This document shows, one piece after another, positions 45,333 to 54,784 of a DNA stretch of 64,000 nt. Every line of letters starts with the position of its first letter. The first letter of the stretch is position 1. The notes under the pieces were generated by a model. The model had not been told where the DNA came from, made no database searches, and saw only the letters and a list, made by a program, of their open reading frames with translations. Source of the stretch: Wenyingzhuangia gilva (lineage in GTDB: Bacteria; Bacteroidota; Bacteroidia; Flavobacteriales; Flavobacteriaceae); contig NZ_JAUMIT010000001.1 of assembly GCF_030519655.1 (NCBI RefSeq), positions 620,001-684,000 of the forward strand, read 5' to 3'. A program made the position numbers and the translations under genes.

Positions 45333-45569
45333 ATGAATATGAAGATATTATTAAAAATTTTATTGGTATTGGTATTGGCTTCATGGGCTCTTGGAGGATA
45401 TTTTTATGCCTTAAACGATGACAGGAGTGCAAAATTTATGGGATTTGGAGTGATTACCTTAACCTTTGTATTGATGCCTTTATTTATTTATCACAGATAC
45501 AAAGGAAAAGATTTGACCAAATATTCTTTAAAACACAACGACCCTGATGCGAGTAGGATTGAAGATTAA
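45333..45569 (+). CDS. Small two-helix membrane protein, unknown function
   Basis: 78 residues (76 if the ATG at 45339 is used). Two hydrophobic segments (about 5-26 and 36-53) are joined by a short polar turn with ALNDDRSAKF. A Lys/His/Asp-rich C-terminal tail follows (YHRYKGKDLTKY). No family recognised. It has a good promoter, and its last 4 bp overlap the end of tadA on the other strand. Confidence 0.7.
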   Translation: MNMKILLKILLVLVLASWALGGYFYALNDDRSAKFMGFGVITLTFVLMPLFIYHRYKGKDLTKYSLKHNDPDASRIED

Positions 45570-46015
45570 TTTAAATCTCTCCTAGACAAAAAGAAATCCT
45601 TTAATAACTTACTACATTCTTCTTCTCTTACTCCAGAAATCACAGTTGTTTTTGGATGAAGTAAAGTATTTAGTGCAGAATAACCTCTCTGATGGTCTGA
45701 AGCTCCATAAACAATTTTCCCTATTTGTGTCCAATAACTAGCCCCTGCACACATTTGACAAGGCTCTAAGGTTACATATAAAGTACAATCTTGTAAATAT
45801 TTCCCCCCTAAAAAGTTAGCCGCAGCAGTAAATGCTTGCATTTCTGCGTGTGCAGTGACATCATTTAATTGTTCCGTTAAATTATGTCCTCTTGCAATAA
45901 TTTGATTGTTCATAACAATAATGGCTCCCACAGGAACTTCTCCTTTATCAAAAGCTTCATGAGCTTCATCTAAAGCTTTTTTCATGTAATAATCATCATC
46001 AAAAGGATCTATCAT
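45566..46015 (-). CDS. tadA: tRNA-specific adenosine deaminase TadA
   Basis: Zinc deaminase that converts A34 to inosine in tRNA-Arg(ACG), which lets one tRNA read three codons. The HAE motif (His56, Glu58) and PCQMC (Cys86, Cys89) form the catalytic zinc site. Length 149, normal. Its promoter side faces dxs; a weak TAGCTTTA (minus strand, 46042-46049) is the best -7 candidate. Confidence 0.95.
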   Translation of the reverse strand: MIDPFDDDYYMKKALDEAHEAFDKGEVPVGAIIVMNNQIIARGHNLTEQLNDVTAHAEMQAFTAAANFLGGKYLQDCTLYVTLEPCQMCAGASYWTQIGKIVYGASDHQRGYSALNTLLHPKTTVISGVREEECSKLLKDFFLSRRDLN

Positions 46016-46066
46016 TGCTAGGGAAGTGTTTTTATAAAAACTAAAGCTACTTTATTGAATGATAAT

Positions 46067-46098
46067 TTGCAAGGACAAACCTCAAAATTGTAATTTTG
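46067..46098 (+). promoter_or_regulatory. dxs promoter, compatible with a leaderless mRNA
   Basis: TTG (46067-46069), 21 nt, then TAATTTTG (46091-46098), an exact -7 match. The GTG start of dxs is at 46103, so the predicted transcription start coincides with the start codon. Confidence 0.65.
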
Positions 46099-46102
46099 TG
46101 CC

Positions 46103-47878
46103 GTGAAAAATATTCTTAATACGATTAACGCTCCCAAAGACCTAAAAAATCTTTCTATTGATGAACTGCAACAGCTAGCTCATGAATTAAGAGCCTTTAT
46201 TATTAACATAGTAGCTACCAAAGAGGGACATTTAGGGGCCAGTCTTGGTGTGGTAGAATTGACTATTGCCATTCACTATATCTTCAACACCCCTAAAGAC
46301 AAATTAATTTGGGATGTTGGTCATCAAGCCTATGGACATAAAATTTTAACCGGAAGACGAACTATTTTTGACACAAACAGAAGATTAAACGGAATATCTG
46401 GTTTCCCAAATATTTTTGAAAGTGAATATGATGCTTTTGGAACAGGACACTCCTCTACTTCTATTTCTGCAGCTTTGGGAATGGCCATGGCAGCCCAAAT
46501 TCAGGGAGACACAAAACAACAACACATTGCGGTAATTGGTGATGCTTCTATCGCTTCAGGAATGGCTTTTGAAGCCTTGAATCATGCTGGAGTAACCAAT
46601 GCTAATTTATTGGTAATTTTAAACGATAATGCCATTGGAATCGATCCAAGTATTGGTGCTTTAAAAGATTATCTTACCCATGCCAAAAATGGAAAAGAAC
46701 TCAACAGAGACAATATTTTTGAAGCCTTAAATTTTGATTATTCTGGTCCGATTGACGGACATGATTTGCCAAAATTAATTCACGAATTAAAAAGATTACA
46801 AAATGTAGAAGGGCCCAAGTTTTTGCATATTGTAACCACCAAAGGAAAAGGGTTAAAAAAAGCAGAAGAAGATCAAATTACCTATCATGCTCCAGGGAAA
46901 TTTAATGCTAAAACAGGAGATAGAATTACATCAACTAATAATATTACCCCTCCAAAATATCAAGATGTTTTTGGATATACCATTATAGAACTTGCTAAAA
47001 AGAACCCTAAAATTGTTGGAATTACTCCAGCCATGCCTACAGGAAGCTCTTTAAAATATATGATTGCAGAAATGCCCGAAAGAGCTTTTGATGTAGGAAT
47101 TGCAGAACAACATGCTGTAACTTTGGCTGCTGGAATGGCCAAACAAGGATTGATTCCTTTCTGTAATATTTATTCAACTTTTTTACAAAGAGCTTACGAT
47201 CAAGTAATTCACGATGTTGCCATTCAAAAACTCCCAGTAATTTTCTGTTTAGACAGGGCTGGATTGGTAGGAAATGACGGGGCAACACATCATGGAGTGT
47301 TTGACATTGCTTATTTGCGTTGCATTCCAAACATGATTCTATATGCTCCTATGAATGAAGTGGACTTAAGAAATATTATGTACACCGCTCAAAAAGGTTT
47401 AAATGCACCTATTGCCATTCGTTATCCAAGGGGATTAAGTGAGAGTATTCATTGGAAAAAGCCTTTTAAAAATATTTCTATAGGAAAAGGCCGAGTGATA
47501 AAAGAGGGAAATAGTACTGCTATTTTAAGCATTGGTACCATAGGGAATATTGTTAACTTTGCCGTTAATAAGTTTGATGAAAAAGAAAGAGATAAAGTTG
47601 GGCATTACAATATGCAGTTTATAAAACCGTTAGACAATAAACTACTCCATGAAATTTTTTCAAACTATAACACAATCATTACATACGAAGATGGAAGTGT
47701 TCAAGGAGGTTTTGGTTCTGCTATTCTAGAATTTGCAGCAAAACATGAATACCATCCAAAAATAATTATTAAAGGAGTTCCTGATAACTTTATAGAACAC
47801 GGAAATACAAAAGAATTAAGAGCAGTTGCAAATATTGATGAAAAGTCAATATTTAATACAATTTTATCAACTTTATAA
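46103..47878 (+). CDS. dxs: 1-deoxy-D-xylulose-5-phosphate synthase, GTG start
   Basis: ThDP enzyme that condenses pyruvate and glyceraldehyde-3-phosphate, the first step of the MEP pathway for isoprenoids such as undecaprenyl phosphate and quinone tails. Motifs include GHLGASLGVVEL, WDVGHQAYGHK, the ThDP-binding GDASIASGMAFEALN, and the second-half EQHAVTLAAGMA. At 591 residues it is slightly short compared with about 620 for E. coli. The start is GTG at 46103; no ATG lies nearby in frame. The following DUF3078 gene overlaps the stop as TAATG. Confidence 0.96.
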   Translation: MKNILNTINAPKDLKNLSIDELQQLAHELRAFIINIVATKEGHLGASLGVVELTIAIHYIFNTPKDKLIWDVGHQAYGHKILTGRRTIFDTNRRLNGISGFPNIFESEYDAFGTGHSSTSISAALGMAMAAQIQGDTKQQHIAVIGDASIASGMAFEALNHAGVTNANLLVILNDNAIGIDPSIGALKDYLTHAKNGKELNRDNIFEALNFDYSGPIDGHDLPKLIHELKRLQNVEGPKFLHIVTTKGKGLKKAEEDQITYHAPGKFNAKTGDRITSTNNITPPKYQDVFGYTIIELAKKNPKIVGITPAMPTGSSLKYMIAEMPERAFDVGIAEQHAVTLAAGMAKQGLIPFCNIYSTFLQRAYDQVIHDVAIQKLPVIFCLDRAGLVGNDGATHHGVFDIAYLRCIPNMILYAPMNEVDLRNIMYTAQKGLNAPIAIRYPRGLSESIHWKKPFKNISIGKGRVIKEGNSTAILSIGTIGNIVNFAVNKFDEKERDKVGHYNMQFIKPLDNKLLHEIFSNYNTIITYEDGSVQGGFGSAILEFAAKHEYHPKIIIKGVPDNFIEHGNTKELRAVANIDEKSIFNTILSTL

Positions 47879-48984
47879 TGGCATATTTTTTGACACATTC
47901 ATATGATAAAAAAAAATATATGGGTCGTTTATTAATGATTCTAATCTTCTGTATTTATAGCAATTACAGCCATGCATCGGTAACTCACATGGACACTATT
48001 CCTACGCCAGAAAGTATCGCTAGGCTAAAAGCAAAAATCAATAGAGTGTTTCATAAAACTGAAAGCGATACTATTTCAAATAGAGCTTCTGTAAGAAAAG
48101 ACAGTATCAATACTATTTTAATAGAAAATGCCAAACCAAAATACTGGACTTTTACCAACAAACCTGGACTTTTACTAACGCAAACATCGTTTATCAACTG
48201 GACCAAAGGGGGAAATAATAGTGTTGCAGGAATCACCTCTTTTAAAGGAGACTATGATTATAAAAAAGGGAGATTATATTGGGCTAACGATGTAACGCTA
48301 AAGTATGGTTTAAGCAAAGAAAACGGAAATGAGTATTCTAAAAAAACCGATGATGTCATCGATTTAAAATCTTCTTTTAGTTATAAATCTAGCATAGAAT
48401 CTAAGTGGTATTACTCTGGAGATTTTAACTTAACAACTCAGTTCTTTAAAGGTTATAAAGGTAATGACAGGTCTACAATAATTTCTAACTTTTTTGCACC
48501 AGCACGTATGCGTGTAGGGGTTGGGGGACTTTATACAGACAATGATAATCTTTTTAAATTAAACATTTCTCCTTTGACAAATCAGGTCACTTTTGTACTG
48601 AACCAAAACTTAGCCAATAAAGGAGCTTTTGGGGTTACTCCTGCCGTTAAAGATGCTGATGGAAACATTATTAAAAAAGGAGAAAACATATATTCTGAAC
48701 TTGGGGCTTTGATTCGTTTAGAATATCAAACCACCATTATGGAGAATATCAACTTTAATCTTAAAAGCTCTTTCTACTCGGATTACATACACAAATTTGG
48801 AAATGTGGATACCGAGATTGAATTGAATGTGGACATGAAAGTAAATCAATACATTCAAGCTAAAATTGGTTCACACCTGTTATATGATGATGACTCTAAA
48901 ATATTAGAATCAGACGGAACTCAAACGGGACCTAAGGTGCAGCTAAAACAAATTTTAGGAGTTGGTGTTACTTATGTTTTTTAA
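47878..48984 (+). CDS. DUF3078 domain protein, probable outer-membrane beta barrel
   Basis: 368 residues if the ATG overlapping the dxs stop is used; an ATG at 47920 (MGRLLMILIF) would start nearer to the hydrophobic signal and is equally possible. Signal-like segment ends near SNYSHA. The core has the DUF3078 hallmark SFINWTKGGNNSVAG, followed by strand-rich sequence ending in VGVTYVF, the aromatic C-terminus of outer-membrane barrels. Function unknown. It is coupled to dxs, but a pathway link is not obvious. Its 3' end overlaps the convergent T9SS gene by 4 bp. Confidence 0.85.
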   Translation: MAYFLTHSYDKKKYMGRLLMILIFCIYSNYSHASVTHMDTIPTPESIARLKAKINRVFHKTESDTISNRASVRKDSINTILIENAKPKYWTFTNKPGLLLTQTSFINWTKGGNNSVAGITSFKGDYDYKKGRLYWANDVTLKYGLSKENGNEYSKKTDDVIDLKSSFSYKSSIESKWYYSGDFNLTTQFFKGYKGNDRSTIISNFFAPARMRVGVGGLYTDNDNLFKLNISPLTNQVTFVLNQNLANKGAFGVTPAVKDADGNIIKKGENIYSELGALIRLEYQTTIMENINFNLKSSFYSDYIHKFGNVDTEIELNVDMKVNQYIQAKIGSHLLYDDDSKILESDGTQTGPKVQLKQILGVGVTYVF

Positions 48985-51716
48985 TTTATCACAATTATTT
49001 TTTTAGAAATTCGCTTGTTTCCATAAGACATATTCACAATATAAACCCCTGCTTGAAAAGGTACATTTATACGATAATTAGGCTGTAATTTAAAGTCCAA
49101 ATCTTTTGTGAATACCAAAGCTCCATCTGACTTATAAATAGAGATATTGACAAGTTTACTGATGCTTACCAATGCTTTAACCTCTAAAGTTTGATTACTT
49201 ACAACTGAAGTTATTTCTAACTCTTCACTAACTTTTGTATTGTTTGGTATTGCTAAATTATTCCCTAGAAATTGCCCCGTAAAAAAACCTCTACCATAAG
49301 TAGATGCGATAACAGTATTATCAGCTGTTCTCAATTGAAATTGAGTAACTTTAACACTAGACATTCCATTTTGTGATTGTACCCAATTAGGATTCTCATC
49401 AGTAAAGTTTGCTGTTTTCCAAACCCCAAAATTAGTTCCTACAATTGCCTCATTTACATCCAATGGATTTATTAAAATAGTTTTTGTTGGAATATCAGGT
49501 AGATTGCCGTCTTTTTCAGTCCAAGTTAAGCCTCCATCACTTGTGTAATAGATATTATTAACACCATAATTATGAAGAGTTACAACTATTTCATTTTCAT
49601 TTTTTCCAAAAGAAATATCAGAAATAGCTCCTGTATTAATTGCATCTAGCAAATCTATCTCAGTCCAATTTGGATTATCTGTATTAAAATTTGTTACTTT
49701 TAATATTGTTCCTGTTTCTGTTCCAATAAAAACGGTTGAAGAAGTAGTTGTAAATGGAGATACTTTAATAGCCGTTGGAGATTCAAAAAGCAAAGCATTG
49801 GTAAAGTTCCTTCTTACAGGGACAGTTGTTAAATTAGTATATCTTGATATTTTCTCTACAACATTATTGGTTCCATAGCCTGTGGTTCCATCAGTAAAAA
49901 GAATATCTAAGTTATCATCTAAATCTGCAATATTAATAAAAGAACCACTGTCTTGATCATCTTCAATTTCTATTTGATCATTACGACTTACAAAAGGCAA
50001 AGGCTGAGTAGCATAAGTATTATAGACATAAGAAACAATTGCATACGCATCATCCTCATCAATAAAAACCTGGGCACCATCGCCACCATACAAATCGCTA
50101 AAAGAATTAATTCCTAATCCAGCCCCCGAAACAAACAAAGAACCATTGTCTTGAGACCCTCCTAAAAACGTATCATTATTTATATTTTGTCCTATAGCAG
50201 CAGAATATAGCTGAGTTACATTATAATTTTTATTGGTATTAACTATATTACTTACTCCTGTAGCACTTAAATTATTACTGTAATAAACTCCACCATCGTT
50301 TCCAAAAACTCCAGAATTACTACTTAAAGGACTAAAGCTCATGGTATGCTGATCAGCATGTACCAAAGAAACATTAAGACTATTTAAATTGTTATTATTA
50401 GACCATTTAGAAATTTGACTCCAACTAAGCCCCGCATTAAAAGATCTAAATAAATCTATTCCTCCCGCATATAAAATATCATCATTATTAGGATCTACCT
50501 CTAACATTAAATCATAAAAAGCTTGACCTCTGGTAAAATCATTGGCATCAATATCGTTATCTGCATCATTGGGTTTTGCAATTTCTATAAAACCTGTACC
50601 GTTAACCGTTTTAATCAATTCAACACCTCCATCAACTTCTGCAACCGCATAAACCACATTACTGTTCTGTTTTGAAACAGACAATTCAACCCTGTCGCCA
50701 TTGGTAAAAGCATATTTTTCTACAAAATTATTTCCATCAACACTTCTGAAAATTTTCCCACCTCCATGACCATAAACATTCTTTTTTGTAGCAAACCACA
50801 TAGTATTATCTGTAGCAACTTCAAGATCACTAAAAACATAAGGAGTATTTTCAGGAGTATTAAAAGAGATTTTATTAAATCCTTGATCGGTTGATTTCCA
50901 CCATCCAGATAAGCCATACCCTACAAAATCATTATCAAAAGCACCATCGATAGATAAAAATAATTCAGTAACTCCTTGATTATCCCGAGCTATTATTTTA
51001 TTGATAAAATAAAGCCTTGCGGTTTCATCTTGGTTAAAATCTACGGATGCGATTTGACTCCAAGTAACTCCACCATTGATAGTTTTCCACAATCCATTAC
51101 CAGTACCATCATTTGAAGTATAAGATTCTCCCGTTCCTACATACCAAATATTTGAATTGTTTGGATCAATAGCATAACAAGAAATAGATAAATTTTCATC
51201 AATACCAACTTGTATCCACAATGAGTTTTGATTTGTAATGTCATTATTCACCCATAATCCACCAGAAACACCACCCGCAAAAACCCTTTTTCCACTAACA
51301 TCATTGGGGTCAAAAAACAATACTCTGGTTCTTCCTCCAATATTATCAGGACCTCTTTCTACCCAAGCAATTTCGTTGCTTTCACCTGGAACTTTAAAAA
51401 ATTTAACTTGTGCTTTTTTCTTTTGTTTAAGTTGCTCAATATTTTCTGGAGACGTTTTTCCTGTTTTAGGATTCATTTCCAACAAATATTGTCTTTTAAA
51501 ATATTCGTTTGGTGGTAATTCCCCCTCTTCACCTTCTTCCTCTCCTCCGTGTTCAGCTTCTTCTGTTTCAAAAAAATCATGTTCTTTTTCACTCCCATAC
51601 TCCGCAATCATTTTTGCATATTCGGCACGAGTGACATGATTATCATCATAAACAATGACAATAGCAACAATGAAAACAAGGCTAATAAGAGAACTGTAAA
51701 GTATTTTTTTACTCAT
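48981..51716 (-). CDS. Secreted BNR/sortilin-like repeat protein with type IX secretion tail
   Basis: About 911 residues from 51716 (MSKKILYSS). A hydrophobic signal segment (about 8-24) is followed by an acidic region (near 50-70) and a long body with repeated beta-propeller units of the VPS10/BNR type: WVERGPDNIGGRTRVLFFDP, NVSGGLW-like GVSGGLWVNND, GLWKTINGGVTW and YTSDGGLTWTEKDG. The C-terminal about 70 residues form a T9SS type A sorting domain (VSISKLVNISIYKSDG, QAGVYIVNMSYGNKRISKK), so the protein is exported by the type IX system and probably anchored on the surface. Possible adhesin or enzyme; not assignable further. Confidence 0.88.
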   Translation of the reverse strand: MSKKILYSSLISLVFIVAIVIVYDDNHVTRAEYAKMIAEYGSEKEHDFFETEEAEHGGEEEGEEGELPPNEYFKRQYLLEMNPKTGKTSPENIEQLKQKKKAQVKFFKVPGESNEIAWVERGPDNIGGRTRVLFFDPNDVSGKRVFAGGVSGGLWVNNDITNQNSLWIQVGIDENLSISCYAIDPNNSNIWYVGTGESYTSNDGTGNGLWKTINGGVTWSQIASVDFNQDETARLYFINKIIARDNQGVTELFLSIDGAFDNDFVGYGLSGWWKSTDQGFNKISFNTPENTPYVFSDLEVATDNTMWFATKKNVYGHGGGKIFRSVDGNNFVEKYAFTNGDRVELSVSKQNSNVVYAVAEVDGGVELIKTVNGTGFIEIAKPNDADNDIDANDFTRGQAFYDLMLEVDPNNDDILYAGGIDLFRSFNAGLSWSQISKWSNNNNLNSLNVSLVHADQHTMSFSPLSSNSGVFGNDGGVYYSNNLSATGVSNIVNTNKNYNVTQLYSAAIGQNINNDTFLGGSQDNGSLFVSGAGLGINSFSDLYGGDGAQVFIDEDDAYAIVSYVYNTYATQPLPFVSRNDQIEIEDDQDSGSFINIADLDDNLDILFTDGTTGYGTNNVVEKISRYTNLTTVPVRRNFTNALLFESPTAIKVSPFTTTSSTVFIGTETGTILKVTNFNTDNPNWTEIDLLDAINTGAISDISFGKNENEIVVTLHNYGVNNIYYTSDGGLTWTEKDGNLPDIPTKTILINPLDVNEAIVGTNFGVWKTANFTDENPNWVQSQNGMSSVKVTQFQLRTADNTVIASTYGRGFFTGQFLGNNLAIPNNTKVSEELEITSVVSNQTLEVKALVSISKLVNISIYKSDGALVFTKDLDFKLQPNYRINVPFQAGVYIVNMSYGNKRISKKIIVIN

Positions 51717-51754
51717 AATCAATGAAGATTTTGATGAAGATAAACATTGTATCC

Positions 51755-53098
51755 TTATGACATCATGACTCCACTAATTTTTTTGTGAACCAAAATAGCA
51801 TAACTATCAGACATTCCTGCCACGTAAGAACAAACGCTCATAATACGTACGTACAAACTTTCTGATTGGTTTTTAAACTCCTGTGGCAACATCATTAAAG
51901 TTAATTGATCGTAATTAGAGGCTTTTCCTAAGTAAGAATTGTTCACTGCATTGATAAAAACCTCTAACAAATCTGAAATAATTTTGTACCCCGCTACTTC
52001 TTTTTCTACCACACTTCTACTATGATAAATTTTTTCAACACTAAGTTTAATGATGTCATTAATCTGCGCTTCGTATTTACATCTATCTAACAAAGATTTA
52101 TCAAAAGTACCCTCTAAAATACTTTCTTCATTTTCTATAAAAATCTTAACTGCCTCGTTAATTAAAGTACTAATTGCTAGGGCACGCAAATAACTTACCC
52201 TATCTTTTTTAAGTTGTAAAGAATGATATTTATGGATATCTATTTTATCCTGCACCAACTTAATCATATATTCTAAAGCAAATTCTTCATCAATCAAACC
52301 AAGATTAATTCCGTCTTCAAAATCAATAATGGTATAACAAATATCATCAGCAGCCTCTACTAAATAAGCCAAAGGATGACGGTGATAAGCAACATCATTT
52401 CCGGTACGCATGGTTTTTAAACCCAAGGTCTCTGCAACATCAACGAACTTGTCTTTTTCAGACTGAAAGAAACCAAACTTTTTATCTACAATATGTTTAG
52501 TGGCTTTTTTAGGCAAAGATTCTTTAGGATATTTCATAAACGCACCCAAAGTAGCGTATGACAATCTTAATCCGTCTTTTACCCCTAAACCGTCTTGAGT
52601 TAAAATTTTAAATCCGTTGGCATTTCCTTCAAAATCAATTAAATCTTGCCATTCTTTATCTGTTAACTCAGCTTTGAATTTTTGTCCATTTCCCGAATTA
52701 AAATATTCTCCAATAGACTTTTCTCCACTATGACCAAAAGGAGGATTTCCAATATCGTGAGATAAAGCCGCAGCCGCCACAATAGCCCCAAAATCATTAA
52801 AAGTGTATCCTAGTTCTTTTAAATAAGGATGTTTTTCTAACAATTGTTTTCCTACAATTCTACCCAAAGAACGCCCTACTACAGAAACTTCCATACTATG
52901 CGTTAACCTTGTGTGCACAAAATCGGTGTCAGACAAGGGAATTACTTGTGTTTTGTCTTGTAAACTTCTAAATGCGGATGAGAATACAATTCTATCAAAA
53001 TCTACCTCAAAACCTAATCTGGTTTCATCTTGATCTTTTCTAAAACGACCATCTTTATCGCCTGCTCTTTTAAGAGATAATAATTGTTCCCAGTGCAT
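51755..53098 (-). CDS. dgt: Deoxyguanosinetriphosphate triphosphohydrolase (dGTPase, HD domain)
   Basis: Splits dGTP to deoxyguanosine and triphosphate, or acts on other dNTPs as related enzymes do. HD-domain metal ligands are His62/His67 (HTRLTHS), the HD pair at 114-115 (LSHDIGNPPFGH) and a late Asp in EAADDICYTIIDFEDG. Length 447, normal. It directly follows the barrel gene (2 nt gap), so it is the last gene of a TPR-barrel-dgt operon. Confidence 0.95.
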   Translation of the reverse strand: MHWEQLLSLKRAGDKDGRFRKDQDETRLGFEVDFDRIVFSSAFRSLQDKTQVIPLSDTDFVHTRLTHSMEVSVVGRSLGRIVGKQLLEKHPYLKELGYTFNDFGAIVAAAALSHDIGNPPFGHSGEKSIGEYFNSGNGQKFKAELTDKEWQDLIDFEGNANGFKILTQDGLGVKDGLRLSYATLGAFMKYPKESLPKKATKHIVDKKFGFFQSEKDKFVDVAETLGLKTMRTGNDVAYHRHPLAYLVEAADDICYTIIDFEDGINLGLIDEEFALEYMIKLVQDKIDIHKYHSLQLKKDRVSYLRALAISTLINEAVKIFIENEESILEGTFDKSLLDRCKYEAQINDIIKLSVEKIYHSRSVVEKEVAGYKIISDLLEVFINAVNNSYLGKASNYDQLTLMMLPQEFKNQSESLYVRIMSVCSYVAGMSDSYAILVHKKISGVMMS

Positions 53099-53100
53099 AT

Positions 53101-54783
53101 TTAAAATTTATATGAAAATCCTACAACAGCCTGTACTCCTTGAACTCCATAATTTCTATATAGCTCATATTTATTACTTAACATGTTGTATAAATTCACG
53201 TGTGCATTTAATTTTTGGTTGATTTCATAGCCCATTTTAAGGTTCATATCTAAAAAACCATCTAATTTTTTTGGTTGATTTGCTGGTGATACTGAATATC
53301 TTCCATCAACAATATTGATTCCCAATTGAGAGAAAAACTTATCTTGATGATAATTTAAATAAGTCTCCATTTCTATTTCTGATAAATTCCACGCTTTTGT
53401 TTGCTCTTTTGGATCATAAGAATTAAAAATTACATTTCCCCCGGCTTTTACATATTTAGAAAAATCTACTTCTACATTTGCTTTGGCAGATAAAACATTT
53501 ACATCATCATACACAACACCAAAACTATTTCCCATAGTAAAAACCTGATTTACAGTAAAAGGTTGATTATTATGAACAAACAAAGCTTGATTTTTCATTG
53601 CTTTATAGCTTCCCTCAACACCATATCTAATGTTTTTTGACAAAGCCCCATCTAACCCTACAAATAAATCAACTGGAGTATGACTGGTTTCGATATTTAA
53701 CGTTGGTGATACAAATGGATTTTCTGAAGCCAAACTAGCATAAGAATTTTGAGTCATTTGACTTCTAATTCCTCCATGTAAATTCATAATATCTTGTACC
53801 AAAATAACATCTGCTTGTACTTTTGGCAAAAACAAAAAATCTGTTTTAGAAACTTCTTTATTATTATTAATAAACAAACCTAACTCCGTAGTTAATCTAA
53901 AAACATCTGTTTTATAGGTATAAGATGGCGTTACTCCAATGTTTAAAAAACTATAATTGATGTTGTCTTCACTTCCATAACTTTGATTAAAACTTCCGTT
54001 TAAATACTGAAAATCAATCTTAGCTTTAATGATGTCGGCAAACAAACTTGGACTCAATTCTGTTCCTAATTTTAGATTGACTTCCGAACTGCTAAAATCA
54101 TCAGAAAAAAACTGAAGCGATGGTGTTAAAGTCTTTACAAAAGTATCTTTATAATCTAAAACTCCCGAAAACTTTAAATTCTTATATGATTGTTTCACAT
54201 TTTGATCTTGATATGTTGTTGATGGAATATTAGCATCCAATCCATACCAATGGACTAAGTTATTCTGATAATCCACATCAGCTCTCCAGTCTAACTTTTT
54301 CCCTTTTTTGGTTAAGAACAAACCTAAATCTACTTTCCACTGACCATTGTCAACTCTTTTATTGTCAATTCCGTTTTGTGAATTATAGCTTGTTAAACTT
54401 ATACCATACTCATAATCTTTTTTGGTTTTTTGTGGTTGTAACAACAACTCAAACTCTCCATTTCCATAAAAACCAGCAGCACCATAAATATAATTGTAAT
54501 AATTCGTCGGCTTAGGATCATCAATATTTACATACACCACTTTTTTAGCAATGGGCACAAAATCTGAAGGCACACCTTTAGAATTTATTTGATAGGTTAA
54601 TTGTTTTTTTGGAAAACTCTCTGTTTCATTTGGAGAAGTTTTAAGCTTAAAAACATCGGAAAGTGTTGGGTTGAATGAAAACTCCACCACTACATCTTCT
54701 TTTTTTATTTCTTCTTGTTCTTCCTGTGCATAAGTAGTAAACACAGTAGCAAACAAACTTAGTATTATTAATTGTTTCTTCAT
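53101..54783 (-). CDS. Outer-membrane beta-barrel protein (TonB-receptor-like, partner of the TPR protein)
   Basis: 560 residues with a signal peptide (about 1-19, TTYAQ-E). The mature N-terminus is acidic and is followed by a Gly-poor beta-rich region ending in AVVGFSYKF, a barrel C-terminal Phe. The overall pattern resembles TonB-dependent receptor barrels without an obvious plug domain. It lies directly after the large TPR protein (1 nt gap), an arrangement seen in Bacteroidota where the two may work together at the outer membrane. Substrate is unknown. Confidence 0.75.
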   Translation of the reverse strand: MKKQLIILSLFATVFTTYAQEEQEEIKKEDVVVEFSFNPTLSDVFKLKTSPNETESFPKKQLTYQINSKGVPSDFVPIAKKVVYVNIDDPKPTNYYNYIYGAAGFYGNGEFELLLQPQKTKKDYEYGISLTSYNSQNGIDNKRVDNGQWKVDLGLFLTKKGKKLDWRADVDYQNNLVHWYGLDANIPSTTYQDQNVKQSYKNLKFSGVLDYKDTFVKTLTPSLQFFSDDFSSSEVNLKLGTELSPSLFADIIKAKIDFQYLNGSFNQSYGSEDNINYSFLNIGVTPSYTYKTDVFRLTTELGLFINNNKEVSKTDFLFLPKVQADVILVQDIMNLHGGIRSQMTQNSYASLASENPFVSPTLNIETSHTPVDLFVGLDGALSKNIRYGVEGSYKAMKNQALFVHNNQPFTVNQVFTMGNSFGVVYDDVNVLSAKANVEVDFSKYVKAGGNVIFNSYDPKEQTKAWNLSEIEMETYLNYHQDKFFSQLGINIVDGRYSVSPANQPKKLDGFLDMNLKMGYEINQKLNAHVNLYNMLSNKYELYRNYGVQGVQAVVGFSYKF

Positions 54784-54784
54784 C

